From NCBI RefSeq assembly GCF_028621955.1, contig NZ_CP117516.1, forward strand, positions 2,316,001-2,380,000: a stretch of 64,000 bases of DNA, read 5' to 3'. Origin of the DNA: Erythrobacter sp. BLCC-B19 (GTDB taxonomy: Bacteria > Pseudomonadota > Alphaproteobacteria > Sphingomonadales > Sphingomonadaceae). The notes beneath the pieces were generated by a model. It ran no database searches. It saw nothing but the letters and a program-made list of their open reading frames with translations, and was not told where the DNA came from. The first letter of the stretch is position 1. Each line of letters begins with the position of its first letter. The translations under genes were made by a program, and so were the position numbers. This document shows, piece by piece, positions 57,053 through 64,000 of this stretch.

Positions 57053-60000
57053 ATGAACCTCTCCCCGCTTTCCCGCGCGGCGTTGCGCGCTGGCACCTGC
57101 GCTGTCGCGCTGGGGCTGGCCCTGCCGATTGCCGCTGCGACCACGGCCATCGCTCAGCCGCAGCCTGAACCTGCTGCGCAGCCGGAGGAAGAAGAACCCG
57201 ATTCCGCAAGCGACACCTCGACGGCAACTGGCGGCGAAATCATCGTCCGGTCGGGGCGGCTGCGCGGGCAGCTGTTTGTCGATCAGGCGCCGCTGCTCGA
57301 ACTCAATGAAGAAGCGATCGCGGCCGAGGGCGTGACCTCGATCACCGATCTCATCGCGCAGATCAGCGCGCGCACCGGCTCGGCACGCGGGCGTGGCGGC
57401 GGCGGGCCGGTGATTCTGGTGAACGGCATCCGCATCGGCAATTTCCGCGAATTCGCCAACTATCCGCCCGAAGCCCTCGCGCGGGTCGAGGTGTTCCCCG
57501 AGGAAGTCGCCCAGCGTTTCGGCTTTCCGCCCGATCGCCGGGTGATCAACCTGATCCTCAAGGACAATTATTCGAACCGCCAGGCCGACCTCGAATTCGA
57601 GGCACCCTCTCGCGGGGGATACAGCCGCAACGAAGAGCGGCTCGGCGTCCTCAAGATTGCCAATGGCGGGCGCATCAACGCCAGCGTGCAGATCGAGGAC
57701 ACGACCCTGCTGACCGAGGCCGAGCGCGACATTCCGCAGACGGATGGTTCGCAGTCGCTGGTGGCAGGCGATCCCGATCAGGCCGATTTCCGCAGCCTGC
57801 TGGCCGACAGCTTCGGGCTCGACGCCAATGTCTCCTGGGCCAAGGCGATCATCGACAGCGGCACCTCGTTGTCGGCCAACCTCAACTATGCCCGCAATGA
57901 AAGCCGCAGCCTCGACGGTCTCAATACTGTCACGCTGACTTCGCCCGGCGGCGCGAGCGCGCTGCGCACCTTCGGGGCGGACACCCCGCTCGCCCGGCGC
58001 ACGTCGAGCGACACGGTCTCGGCGGCAGGATCGATCAATCAGCCGATCAATGCCTTCCGCCTCACCACCACCTTCGACGGTTCCTACAGCGAGAGCGAGA
58101 CCGAAATCGACCGGCGGCTTTCGTCCACGCAGCTGCAGGTGTTCCGCGATGCGGCGGCGGCGGGCACGCTCGCGCTTAATGGCCCGCTGCCGACTGACAC
58201 CGCCAACGGTTTCGATGTGGCGCGCAGCAAAATCATCTCGACCGAGACTCAGACGACCCTCGAAGGCCCGCTCGCCGAACTGCCTGCAGGCGAGGTGCTG
58301 GCGACCTTCGATCTCGGCTTTGACTGGAAGCGCATCGAAAGCAGCGACACGCGCTCTGCCACGGGCGCGGCGCTGACCCGTCGGCGCATTTCGACCGGCA
58401 CCAACCTGGTGGTGCCGCTGACCAGCACGCGCGACGAGTTTCTCGATGCGCTCGGCGACTTCACGCTCAACCTTCAGGCCGGGTTCGAAGACCTGAGCGA
58501 TGCGGGCACGCTGGGGGATTGGAACGCCGGCATCACCTGGAAGCCGGTCGATGGGCTCGACCTCTCGGCGACCTATATCTGGCGCGAATCCGCGCCGTCG
58601 ATCTCGGCGCTCGGCAATCCGCAGGTGACCAATTTCAACGTCCCCGTGTTCGATTTCGTGCGCGGCGAGACGGTGCTGGCCGAAGTGCTGACCGGCGGCA
58701 ATCCTGACCTGCCGGCCGAAACCCAGCGCGACTGGAAGTTCTCGGCCAACTGGGAGCTGCCCTTCTGGGAAGGCTCGCGCCTGGCGGTGGATTACATCCG
58801 CAACCGCTCCGACAACGTGGTCAGCGCCTTTCCGCAGATCACCGCGGATATTGAAGCGGCCTTCCCGGGCCGGATCACGCGCGACGCATCGGGCCGGGTG
58901 ATCCGGGTCGACCGGCGCTCGGTGAGCTTTGCCTCGACCAGGGCAGACCGGTTGCAGTTCACCTTCTCGACCAATGGCAGCATCGGCGCACCGGCTGAAG
59001 GGCAGGGCGGGCCGGGTGGTGGCCGTTTTGGCGGCGGCGGCGGTGGGGGCGGCGGCGCTCCGGCAGCGGCGGCGGCCCAGCCTGCACCGCCGACCACCGG
59101 CGCTCCGCCTGCGGGCGCAGGCGCAGGCGCGGGAGCCGGTGCGGGCGGGGGCCGGTTTGGCCCCGGCGGCGCGGCACCCACGCCTGAGCAGCGCGAACAG
59201 TTCATGGCCTTCCGCGCGCGGCTGTGCGCCGATGACGGGCAGGCCTTCCTCGAAAAGCTCGTCGCCGCGATCGACAGCGGCGCGGATATCTCGGCCGAGT
59301 TTCCGGGGATCGACCCGGCGCGGCTCGCCCCGATGCTCTCGCGGATCCGCGGGGCAGACGGCACAATCGATCCGGCCCGGCTGGCGCAATTCCGCACCCG
59401 GATTTGCAGCATCGACCCGGCGATGATGGGCGGCGCGCCCGGCGGTGCGACCGATTCCGGCACGCAGCGCGTCACGATTGTGCCCATCACCCCTGATCCC
59501 AATGCTCCGGCCAGCGCTGGCAGCACGCCCCCGCCATTCGCTGGCTTCCGCGCGCGGGCCTGCGGCCCCGATGGCACGGCTGCCATCGCCGCGCTGGTCG
59601 CCAAGATCGACCGGGGCGAGGACGTCTCGGCCGAGCTTCCCGGCGTCGATCCCGCCTTCATCAAGATGGCGCTCGACCGCTCGCGCCTGCCCGACGGCAC
59701 GATCCCGCCCGAGGCGCTGGCGCAGTTCCAGCAGCGCTTCTGCGCGGCGGCACCGCAAGGCGCAGGCGGCCCGCCCGCTGCGGCTGGCGGCGCGCCCGCT
59801 GGCGGCCCGGCCTTCAACCCGCTCGCAGGCGGGCGGCAGATGCAGGGCTGGCGCTATTTCTTCAACCTGACCCACACGATCGAACTCGACAACGAGATCC
59901 TGATCGCGCCCGGTATTGCCCCGCTCGATCAGCTTGACGGGCAGGCGACCGGCGCCTTCGGCCAGCCGCGCCATTCGAGCCGGCTCGAAGCGGGCCTGTT

Positions 60001-60322
60001 CGGCAAGGGCGTGGGCTTCCGCCTCTCGGGCATCTACACCGGCGAAACCCGGCTCGACGGATCGGGCCTGCCCGGTTCGACCGACCTGTTCTTCGACGAC
60101 CTGGTGACCTTCAACCTGCGCATCTTTGCCAACATGGGCGAAGTGACGGGCAAGAACGAGGGCGTCTTCAAGGACTTCCGCGTGAGCCTTGTCGCCGACA
60201 ACCTGTTCGACGCGCAGCGCCGCGTGCGCGACAGCAACGGGGACACGCCGGTCAACTACCAGCCCTTCGTGATCGACCCGCTCGGGCTCTATCTCGGGAT
60301 CGACCTCAGAAAGCTGTTCTGA
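57053..60322 (+). CDS. TonB-dependent receptor with an inserted duplicated Cys domain
   Basis: A 1089-residue outer-membrane receptor. A signal peptide to about residue 36 is followed by a plug domain with VILVNGIRIGNFREF and LARVEVFPEEVAQRFGFPPDRRVI. The barrel starts near residue 180 and ends DPLGLYLGIDLRKLF. Residues about 647-940 are an insertion: a Gly/Ala/Pro-rich linker, then two copies of a 70-residue unit with Cys725/Cys785 and Cys837/Cys897. Each unit has C-X59-C and shared residues DG, LVA, ID, SAE, PG, DPA, DGTI and LAQF. It probably lies in an extracellular loop; its ligand is unknown. Confidence 0.88.
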   Translation: MNLSPLSRAALRAGTCAVALGLALPIAAATTAIAQPQPEPAAQPEEEEPDSASDTSTATGGEIIVRSGRLRGQLFVDQAPLLELNEEAIAAEGVTSITDLIAQISARTGSARGRGGGGPVILVNGIRIGNFREFANYPPEALARVEVFPEEVAQRFGFPPDRRVINLILKDNYSNRQADLEFEAPSRGGYSRNEERLGVLKIANGGRINASVQIEDTTLLTEAERDIPQTDGSQSLVAGDPDQADFRSLLADSFGLDANVSWAKAIIDSGTSLSANLNYARNESRSLDGLNTVTLTSPGGASALRTFGADTPLARRTSSDTVSAAGSINQPINAFRLTTTFDGSYSESETEIDRRLSSTQLQVFRDAAAAGTLALNGPLPTDTANGFDVARSKIISTETQTTLEGPLAELPAGEVLATFDLGFDWKRIESSDTRSATGAALTRRRISTGTNLVVPLTSTRDEFLDALGDFTLNLQAGFEDLSDAGTLGDWNAGITWKPVDGLDLSATYIWRESAPSISALGNPQVTNFNVPVFDFVRGETVLAEVLTGGNPDLPAETQRDWKFSANWELPFWEGSRLAVDYIRNRSDNVVSAFPQITADIEAAFPGRITRDASGRVIRVDRRSVSFASTRADRLQFTFSTNGSIGAPAEGQGGPGGGRFGGGGGGGGGAPAAAAAQPAPPTTGAPPAGAGAGAGAGAGGGRFGPGGAAPTPEQREQFMAFRARLCADDGQAFLEKLVAAIDSGADISAEFPGIDPARLAPMLSRIRGADGTIDPARLAQFRTRICSIDPAMMGGAPGGATDSGTQRVTIVPITPDPNAPASAGSTPPPFAGFRARACGPDGTAAIAALVAKIDRGEDVSAELPGVDPAFIKMALDRSRLPDGTIPPEALAQFQQRFCAAAPQGAGGPPAAAGGAPAGGPAFNPLAGGRQMQGWRYFFNLTHTIELDNEILIAPGIAPLDQLDGQATGAFGQPRHSSRLEAGLFGKGVGFRLSGIYTGETRLDGSGLPGSTDLFFDDLVTFNLRIFANMGEVTGKNEGVFKDFRVSLVADNLFDAQRRVRDSNGDTPVNYQPFVIDPLGLYLGIDLRKLF
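59201..59746 (+). repeat. Tandem domain duplication within the receptor gene
   Basis: Two diverged copies of about 210 bases, 59201-59413 and 59537-59746, encode the paired C-X59-C units. They are separated by an Ala/Pro/Thr-rich spacer of about 40 codons, so duplication is ancient rather than recent. Confidence 0.8.
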
Positions 60323-60341
60323 GGCCGCAGCGTCCCGCGCG

Positions 60342-61157
60342 TCAGCTGATGCTGGTGCGCGGGAACATCCACTGGTGGATCAGCGCGGGCGTGAAGGGCG
60401 TCCATTGCCCCTCGGCCTGCGCCAGCCGGTCGGCGATGGCGATCATCACGCTGGGGTTGACGCCAAGCCCGCAATGGCTGGCGTGAACCTGGATGTTCTC
60501 GGTCGGCTGCTCGGCAGCCGCCTTGTCCGGGTGCTGCACGCTGCCGCGCCAGTGGACCACCCCGTCGGTCTTGGTGAAGATCGAGGTGGTGGGCACGGGC
60601 GGGGCTTCATCCAGCCCCCGGAACCGCCCGCCCTTCATCGGCTCGGGCTCCTTGCCGTTGAGCAGTTCGAACAGCCGCGCCGCGCTGGTGTGGCCGCGAT
60701 CATCCGAAATCGGGCTGCCGAGGCTGATCACCAGCCGCACCTTTTCGGGATGGAGCTTGGCCAATTCGCGCGCCAGCACCCCGCCGAGGCTCCAGCCGAC
60801 CAGCGAGACTGTGCGCCCGCTTGTCTCGAACAGCCGCGTGAGCTGCGCCTCCAGCCGCCCGATCAGGGCATTGTCGACCCGGATATTGCGCCCCGAATCC
60901 CAGCCGTGGGCATCATATCCCAGCCGCTTCAGGATATTGCGCATCGGCACGGTCGAGGAATTCGAGGCCATGAAGCCCGGCAGCACCATCACCGCATGGC
61001 CATCCCCCTTGGGCAGCGAGGCCATCAGCGGGCGCGAGGCGTAGAGCAGGCCCAGCTCCAGCATCGCCCGCCCTTCGATCAGCGTCCACAGCCGGTGCGG
61101 CGGCTCGGCCTTACGGGGGGCGGTGTCCGCCGGGTTCATCGCAAGGCTGGCCATCAT
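60342..61157 (-). CDS. Alpha/beta hydrolase, lipase-like
   Basis: A 271-residue esterase/lipase with VMVLPGFMASNSS, the nucleophile VGWSLGGVLAREL and a His near QVHASHCGLGVNP. SLGSPISDD follows the elbow. This pattern matches poorly characterised triacylglycerol-lipase-like proteins. It overlaps the WS/DGAT acyltransferase gene by 4 bp, so the pair may handle storage lipids together: one making and one breaking neutral lipid esters. Confidence 0.87.
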   Translation of the reverse strand: MMASLAMNPADTAPRKAEPPHRLWTLIEGRAMLELGLLYASRPLMASLPKGDGHAVMVLPGFMASNSSTVPMRNILKRLGYDAHGWDSGRNIRVDNALIGRLEAQLTRLFETSGRTVSLVGWSLGGVLARELAKLHPEKVRLVISLGSPISDDRGHTSAARLFELLNGKEPEPMKGGRFRGLDEAPPVPTTSIFTKTDGVVHWRGSVQHPDKAAAEQPTENIQVHASHCGLGVNPSVMIAIADRLAQAEGQWTPFTPALIHQWMFPRTSIS

Positions 61158-62689
61158 GCATTCTCCTTCGAGGCGCGGCGCTTGGTGGCGGCGGGCTTGG
61201 TTGCTTTGGGTTTGGGTTTGGGTTTGGCTTTGGGTTCAGGCTTGGTCGTGGCAGCAGGTGCGGCCTCCAGCACCCGCGCGGCGGCGAGCAACTCGTCGAA
61301 GCTGTCCTGCAGGCACTGCGAATAGAATTCAGGGTCAGGCATGATGTCGCGGCAGGCGGTGAAGCTGATATAGGCCTCCCCGACATAGGACTGGACGACA
61401 TGGGCAAGGCCCAGCCCGTCGGTAAGGCAGATCAGCGACAGCGCCATGCTCTCCAGCCGTGCGCCGCTCGAATAGATGTGCACCGGCGGGCCGGGGACGT
61501 TGGTGACGACCGTGTTGAACGGCATCGCCAGCCGGTGCGCGAGGCTCACCCGGCTGAACAGCTGCGCGCCCAGGGCCATGTAGAACAAGGGGTTGACCTT
61601 GCTCACCTCGGTCATCCGCCGTGCGCCCAGGGCATTGGTCATCGCCTTGGAATTGTTGGTCTGACCATAGACATAGGCCAGCCGCTCCGCCGGGTCGGCG
61701 ATATGCGTGCCGAGCGGGGCGATCATCGCGGCGACCTGATTGCCCATGTCGCCCTTCTCGTCCGACGCGCGCACCGAGATCGGGGCCATCGCGGTCATGG
61801 TCGCCTTGGGCAGATCGCCCTTGGCGCTGAGGTATTTGTGCAAACCCCCGCCGATCACCGCGATGGCGACGTCATTGACCTTGGCCTCCGGCAGCAGCGC
61901 GCGGATCGCCTTGAATTCCTTGAGATCGAAGGTGCGCCCCTCGACCACCCGGTGCGGCGAGATCGTGCGGTTGAAGCGGGTGCGCGGCGGCACGAGATCG
62001 GTGCTGAGCTTGAAGTCCTTCGAAATCAGCCCGCGGATCACGCCTGCCACCCCCGGCACCGCCTTGGCCGCGACCTGCGCCTGCTTCAGCGGATTGAGCA
62101 GCGCGTTGAAATAGGACTTGCCGAGCAGTTCCACCGGGCCGGGGATCTTCTCCGGCTTCCACGTATCGGGCTTCGATGGCGGCGGCGCGTCGGGGGTGAG
62201 GGTGTGGAGCGCCTCCATCAGGTCGATCCCGCTCATCCCGTCGATTGCGGCGTGGTGGACCTTGGTGACGAAGGCGAAGCAGCCGGGCGGATAGCCTTCA
62301 ACCGCGTCCAGCCCCTCGACCACGGTGAACTCCCACGGCGGGCGATTGAGATCAAGCGGGCGGGCATGGATGCGCGCCGCCTGAATGCACAGCTGCCGCC
62401 AGTCCCCCGGCTTGGGCAGGGCGACATGGCGGACGTGATATTCGAGATCGAAGTCCGGATCCTCGACCCAGTAGGGATAATCGAGATCGAACGGCACCCG
62501 CACCAGCCGCTGGCGCATGGTGCGCGACAATTGCATCCGCGATCCGATGAACTGGAGAATGTCCTTGAACCGCACGAACCCGCCCGGGGCGGTCGCCGGA
62601 TTGTAGATCAGGACAGAGCCGATATGCATCGGCGAATTCGGCGATTCCAGCGCGACGAACGAGGAATCCATGCCTTGCAACTGACGCAA
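61154..62689 (-). CDS. Wax ester synthase/diacylglycerol acyltransferase family protein
   Basis: A 511-residue acyltransferase that would esterify alcohols or diacylglycerol with acyl-CoA. The active site HHAAIDG is at 145-151. TTG 62689 was chosen because it restores the family N-terminus (RQLQGMDSSFVALE) and follows a GGGAGAG site. C-terminal residues from about 480 form a basic tail of KP-repeats (KAKPKPKPKAT), encoded by a TTTGGG-type hexamer run on the other strand. It overlaps the lipase-like gene by 4 bp. Confidence 0.92.
   Translation of the reverse strand: MRQLQGMDSSFVALESPNSPMHIGSVLIYNPATAPGGFVRFKDILQFIGSRMQLSRTMRQRLVRVPFDLDYPYWVEDPDFDLEYHVRHVALPKPGDWRQLCIQAARIHARPLDLNRPPWEFTVVEGLDAVEGYPPGCFAFVTKVHHAAIDGMSGIDLMEALHTLTPDAPPPSKPDTWKPEKIPGPVELLGKSYFNALLNPLKQAQVAAKAVPGVAGVIRGLISKDFKLSTDLVPPRTRFNRTISPHRVVEGRTFDLKEFKAIRALLPEAKVNDVAIAVIGGGLHKYLSAKGDLPKATMTAMAPISVRASDEKGDMGNQVAAMIAPLGTHIADPAERLAYVYGQTNNSKAMTNALGARRMTEVSKVNPLFYMALGAQLFSRVSLAHRLAMPFNTVVTNVPGPPVHIYSSGARLESMALSLICLTDGLGLAHVVQSYVGEAYISFTACRDIMPDPEFYSQCLQDSFDELLAAARVLEAAPAATTKPEPKAKPKPKPKATKPAATKRRASKENA
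61205..61240 (+). repeat. TTTGGG-like hexamer tandem repeat
   Basis: Hexamers TTTGGG, TTTGGG, TTTGGG, TTTGGC, TTTGGG and TTCAGG follow without gaps. On the other strand this encodes the KP-repeat tail of the acyltransferase. The G runs could form a G-quadruplex on the plus strand. Confidence 0.75.
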
Positions 62690-62834
62690 GGTTCTCTCCC
62701 GCTGACCGCCCCTCCAGCGGGGCGGCTTCGGCCCGTGTTCGGGCTCTGGTGCTAGGGCTAAGCGTAATGGAACGGCAAAGCAACCTGACGCGAACGGCAG
62801 GAATTGCCGCGGGGGAAGGTTTCGCGCAATTTCC

Positions 62835-64000
62835 TTACGCCCAATGGGCCTCGGCCAGCGCTTCGGCGCAGGCATGGGCGCTGGCCCAGGCCCATTGGAA
62901 GTTATAGCCGCCGAGCCAGCCGGTCACATCGACCGCCTCGCCAATGGCATAGAGGCCGGGGACCTTGGCGGCCTCCATCGTGCGGCTGGAAAGCTCGGCG
63001 GTGGCGATGCCGCCTGCGGTGACTTCGGCCTTGGCATAGCCCTCGGTGCCATTGGGGGCGAAGCGCCAGTCGGCGAGTTTGGATTGGGCGGCGCGCAAGT
63101 CCTTGTCGGAGATGTTGCCCAGTTCGCGATCCAGCCCGAGCCGGTCGGCCAGCGCATCGGCGAGGCGGTCGGGCAAGCGTTCCCTGAGCAGGGTGCGAAG
63201 GTGCGTGCGAGGGCGGCTGTGCTTGGCTTCGATCAGCCAGTCGGTCGCGGCATCGGGCAGGAAAGTGATCCCCACCGCCTCGCCATGCCGCCAGTAGCTT
63301 GAAACCTGCAATATGGCCGGGCCGGAGAGCCCCTTGTGGGTGAACAGCGCGGCCTCGGCGAATTCGGCTGTCCCTGCGCGGGCCAGCACCGGGGCGGCAA
63401 CGCCGGAGAGTTCGCGGAACAGCGTCTCTTCGCCGCCCAATGTCAGGGGAACAAGGGCGGGGCGGGGCTCGACCACCTTGAGGCCGAATTGCCGCGCCAG
63501 CCGATAGGCGAAATCGGTCGCGCCCATCTTGGGGATGGACGGCCCGCCGGTGGCGATCACCAGCGCGGGGGCTTGCCACTGGCGGCCATCTTCGGCGGTG
63601 ACGATGAAGCGACCGTCTGTGCTGCGTTCGACAGTCTGTGGCGCGGTTTGGCAGCTTATTGTCACGGTTTCGGCGGGGCATTCCGCCAGCAGCATCGCCA
63701 CGATCTGCTTGGCCGACCCGTCGCAGAACAGCTGGCCGAGGGTCTTTTCGTGCCAGGCGATGCCGTGCCTTTCGACCAGCGCCAGAAAGTCGGCCGGGGT
63801 GTAGCGGGCCAGCGCGCTCTTGGCGAAATGGGGATTGACGCTGAGATAGTTCGCTGGCCCCGCGCCGAGATTGGTGAAATTGCACCGCCCGCCGCCCGAG
63901 ATCAGGATCTTCTTGCCCGGCGCCTCGGCCTTCTCCAGCACGGCGACCCTGAGGCCGCGCTGGCCCGCCTGCCCGGCGCAGAACAGTCCGGCCGCTCCCG
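62835..64000 (-). CDS. HI0933/BaiN-family flavoprotein, N-terminus beyond the window
   Basis: An FAD-dependent oxidoreductase. The frame stays open to base 64000, so the start and most of the first FAD-binding segment are missing. GLFCAGQAGQRGLRVAVLEK-type sequence precedes GKKILISGGGRCNFTN, the family hallmark. GKGLSGPAILQVSSYW-like sequence (THKGLSGPAILQVS) and VDVTGWLGGYNFQWAWASA close the protein. Members reduce unsaturated ring or acyl substrates; BaiN acts on bile-acid intermediates. The physiological substrate here is unknown. Confidence 0.92.
   Translation of the reverse strand, partial: GAAGLFCAGQAGQRGLRVAVLEKAEAPGKKILISGGGRCNFTNLGAGPANYLSVNPHFAKSALARYTPADFLALVERHGIAWHEKTLGQLFCDGSAKQIVAMLLAECPAETVTISCQTAPQTVERSTDGRFIVTAEDGRQWQAPALVIATGGPSIPKMGATDFAYRLARQFGLKVVEPRPALVPLTLGGEETLFRELSGVAAPVLARAGTAEFAEAALFTHKGLSGPAILQVSSYWRHGEAVGITFLPDAATDWLIEAKHSRPRTHLRTLLRERLPDRLADALADRLGLDRELGNISDKDLRAAQSKLADWRFAPNGTEGYAKAEVTAGGIATAELSSRTMEAAKVPGLYAIGEAVDVTGWLGGYNFQWAWASAHACAEALAEAHWA

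Noticed and set aside
56996-59974. A 992-codon open frame antisense to the unusual TonB receptor
   Set aside because: It is Arg/Ala/Gly-rich with no motif; the plus-strand frame has a signal peptide, plug domain and barrel terminus.

Overview
This 64 kb window is GC-rich chromosomal DNA from an alphaproteobacterium. I infer Sphingomonadales, probably Erythrobacteraceae. The support is a CcrM-type GANTC adenine methyltransferase beside rnhB, ATP-type PEP carboxykinase, a 40-residue aa3 oxidase subunit IV, a three-gene proton-translocating transhydrogenase operon, an S1-less RNase E/G homologue next to maf/yacG, CpaF, an ABA4-like protein and two TonB-dependent receptors. No IS element, prophage or CRISPR array is visible; the gene content is mostly core, with a few accessory clusters. 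All coordinates and motifs were read by eye.

Layout. 1-7.3 kb: 3' end of pckA, a DUF937-like gene, a cNMP/thioredoxin-fold/TrxR-like flavoprotein, a DUF885 peptidase coupled to a secreted protein, and a TonB-like protein. 7.6-11.9 kb: alpha/beta hydrolase, two cysteine desulfurases separated by a 102 bp palindromic element, a [2Fe-2S] ferredoxin and a lipoprotein. 12-17.3 kb: parC facing an overlapping cca-nudix-DUF1285 operon, then a GNAT gene. 17.3-22.9 kb: PQQ-type sugar dehydrogenase, rnhB, ccrM, folP, PhoD-like phosphatase. 22.9-26.1 kb: two SDRs and an NtrC-like regulator with a broken GAFTGA loop. 26.4-29.8 kb: aa3 subunit IV plus the pnt operon with a PH-domain gene inside. 29.8-33.4 kb: beta-helix protein, diheme cytochrome c and hydrolase in overlapping frames. 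33.5-41.3 kb: racemase, a candidate small RNA, dgt operon, acyl-CoA synthetase, DUF938 methyltransferase, entericidin, EamA transporter and membrane proteins. 41.3-47.3 kb: solitary cpaF, glmS, a GGDEF/EAL protein. 47.3-54.7 kb: purSQ and purC separated by a TonB receptor and an M16 peptidase, then tRNA-Phe. 54.9-60.3 kb: yacG-RNase E/G-maf-infA and a second, unusual TonB receptor. 60.3-64 kb: hydrolase plus WS/DGAT acyltransferase, and a truncated HI0933-family flavoprotein.

Most notable signals: (1) the second TonB receptor carries a Gly/Ala-rich insertion containing two copies of a ~70-residue Cys-X59-Cys domain; (2) two parS-type ParB sites, one inside a desulfurase gene, suggest proximity to the replication origin; (3) the ccrM promoter region has six GANTC sites in about 150 bp, a perfect DnaA box and a mini-ORF coupled to the start; (4) three heptamers spaced exactly 22 bp apart lie upstream of parC; (5) a two-hairpin candidate sRNA sits upstream of dgt; (6) a 15 bp Fur-like palindrome lies in front of the unusual receptor.
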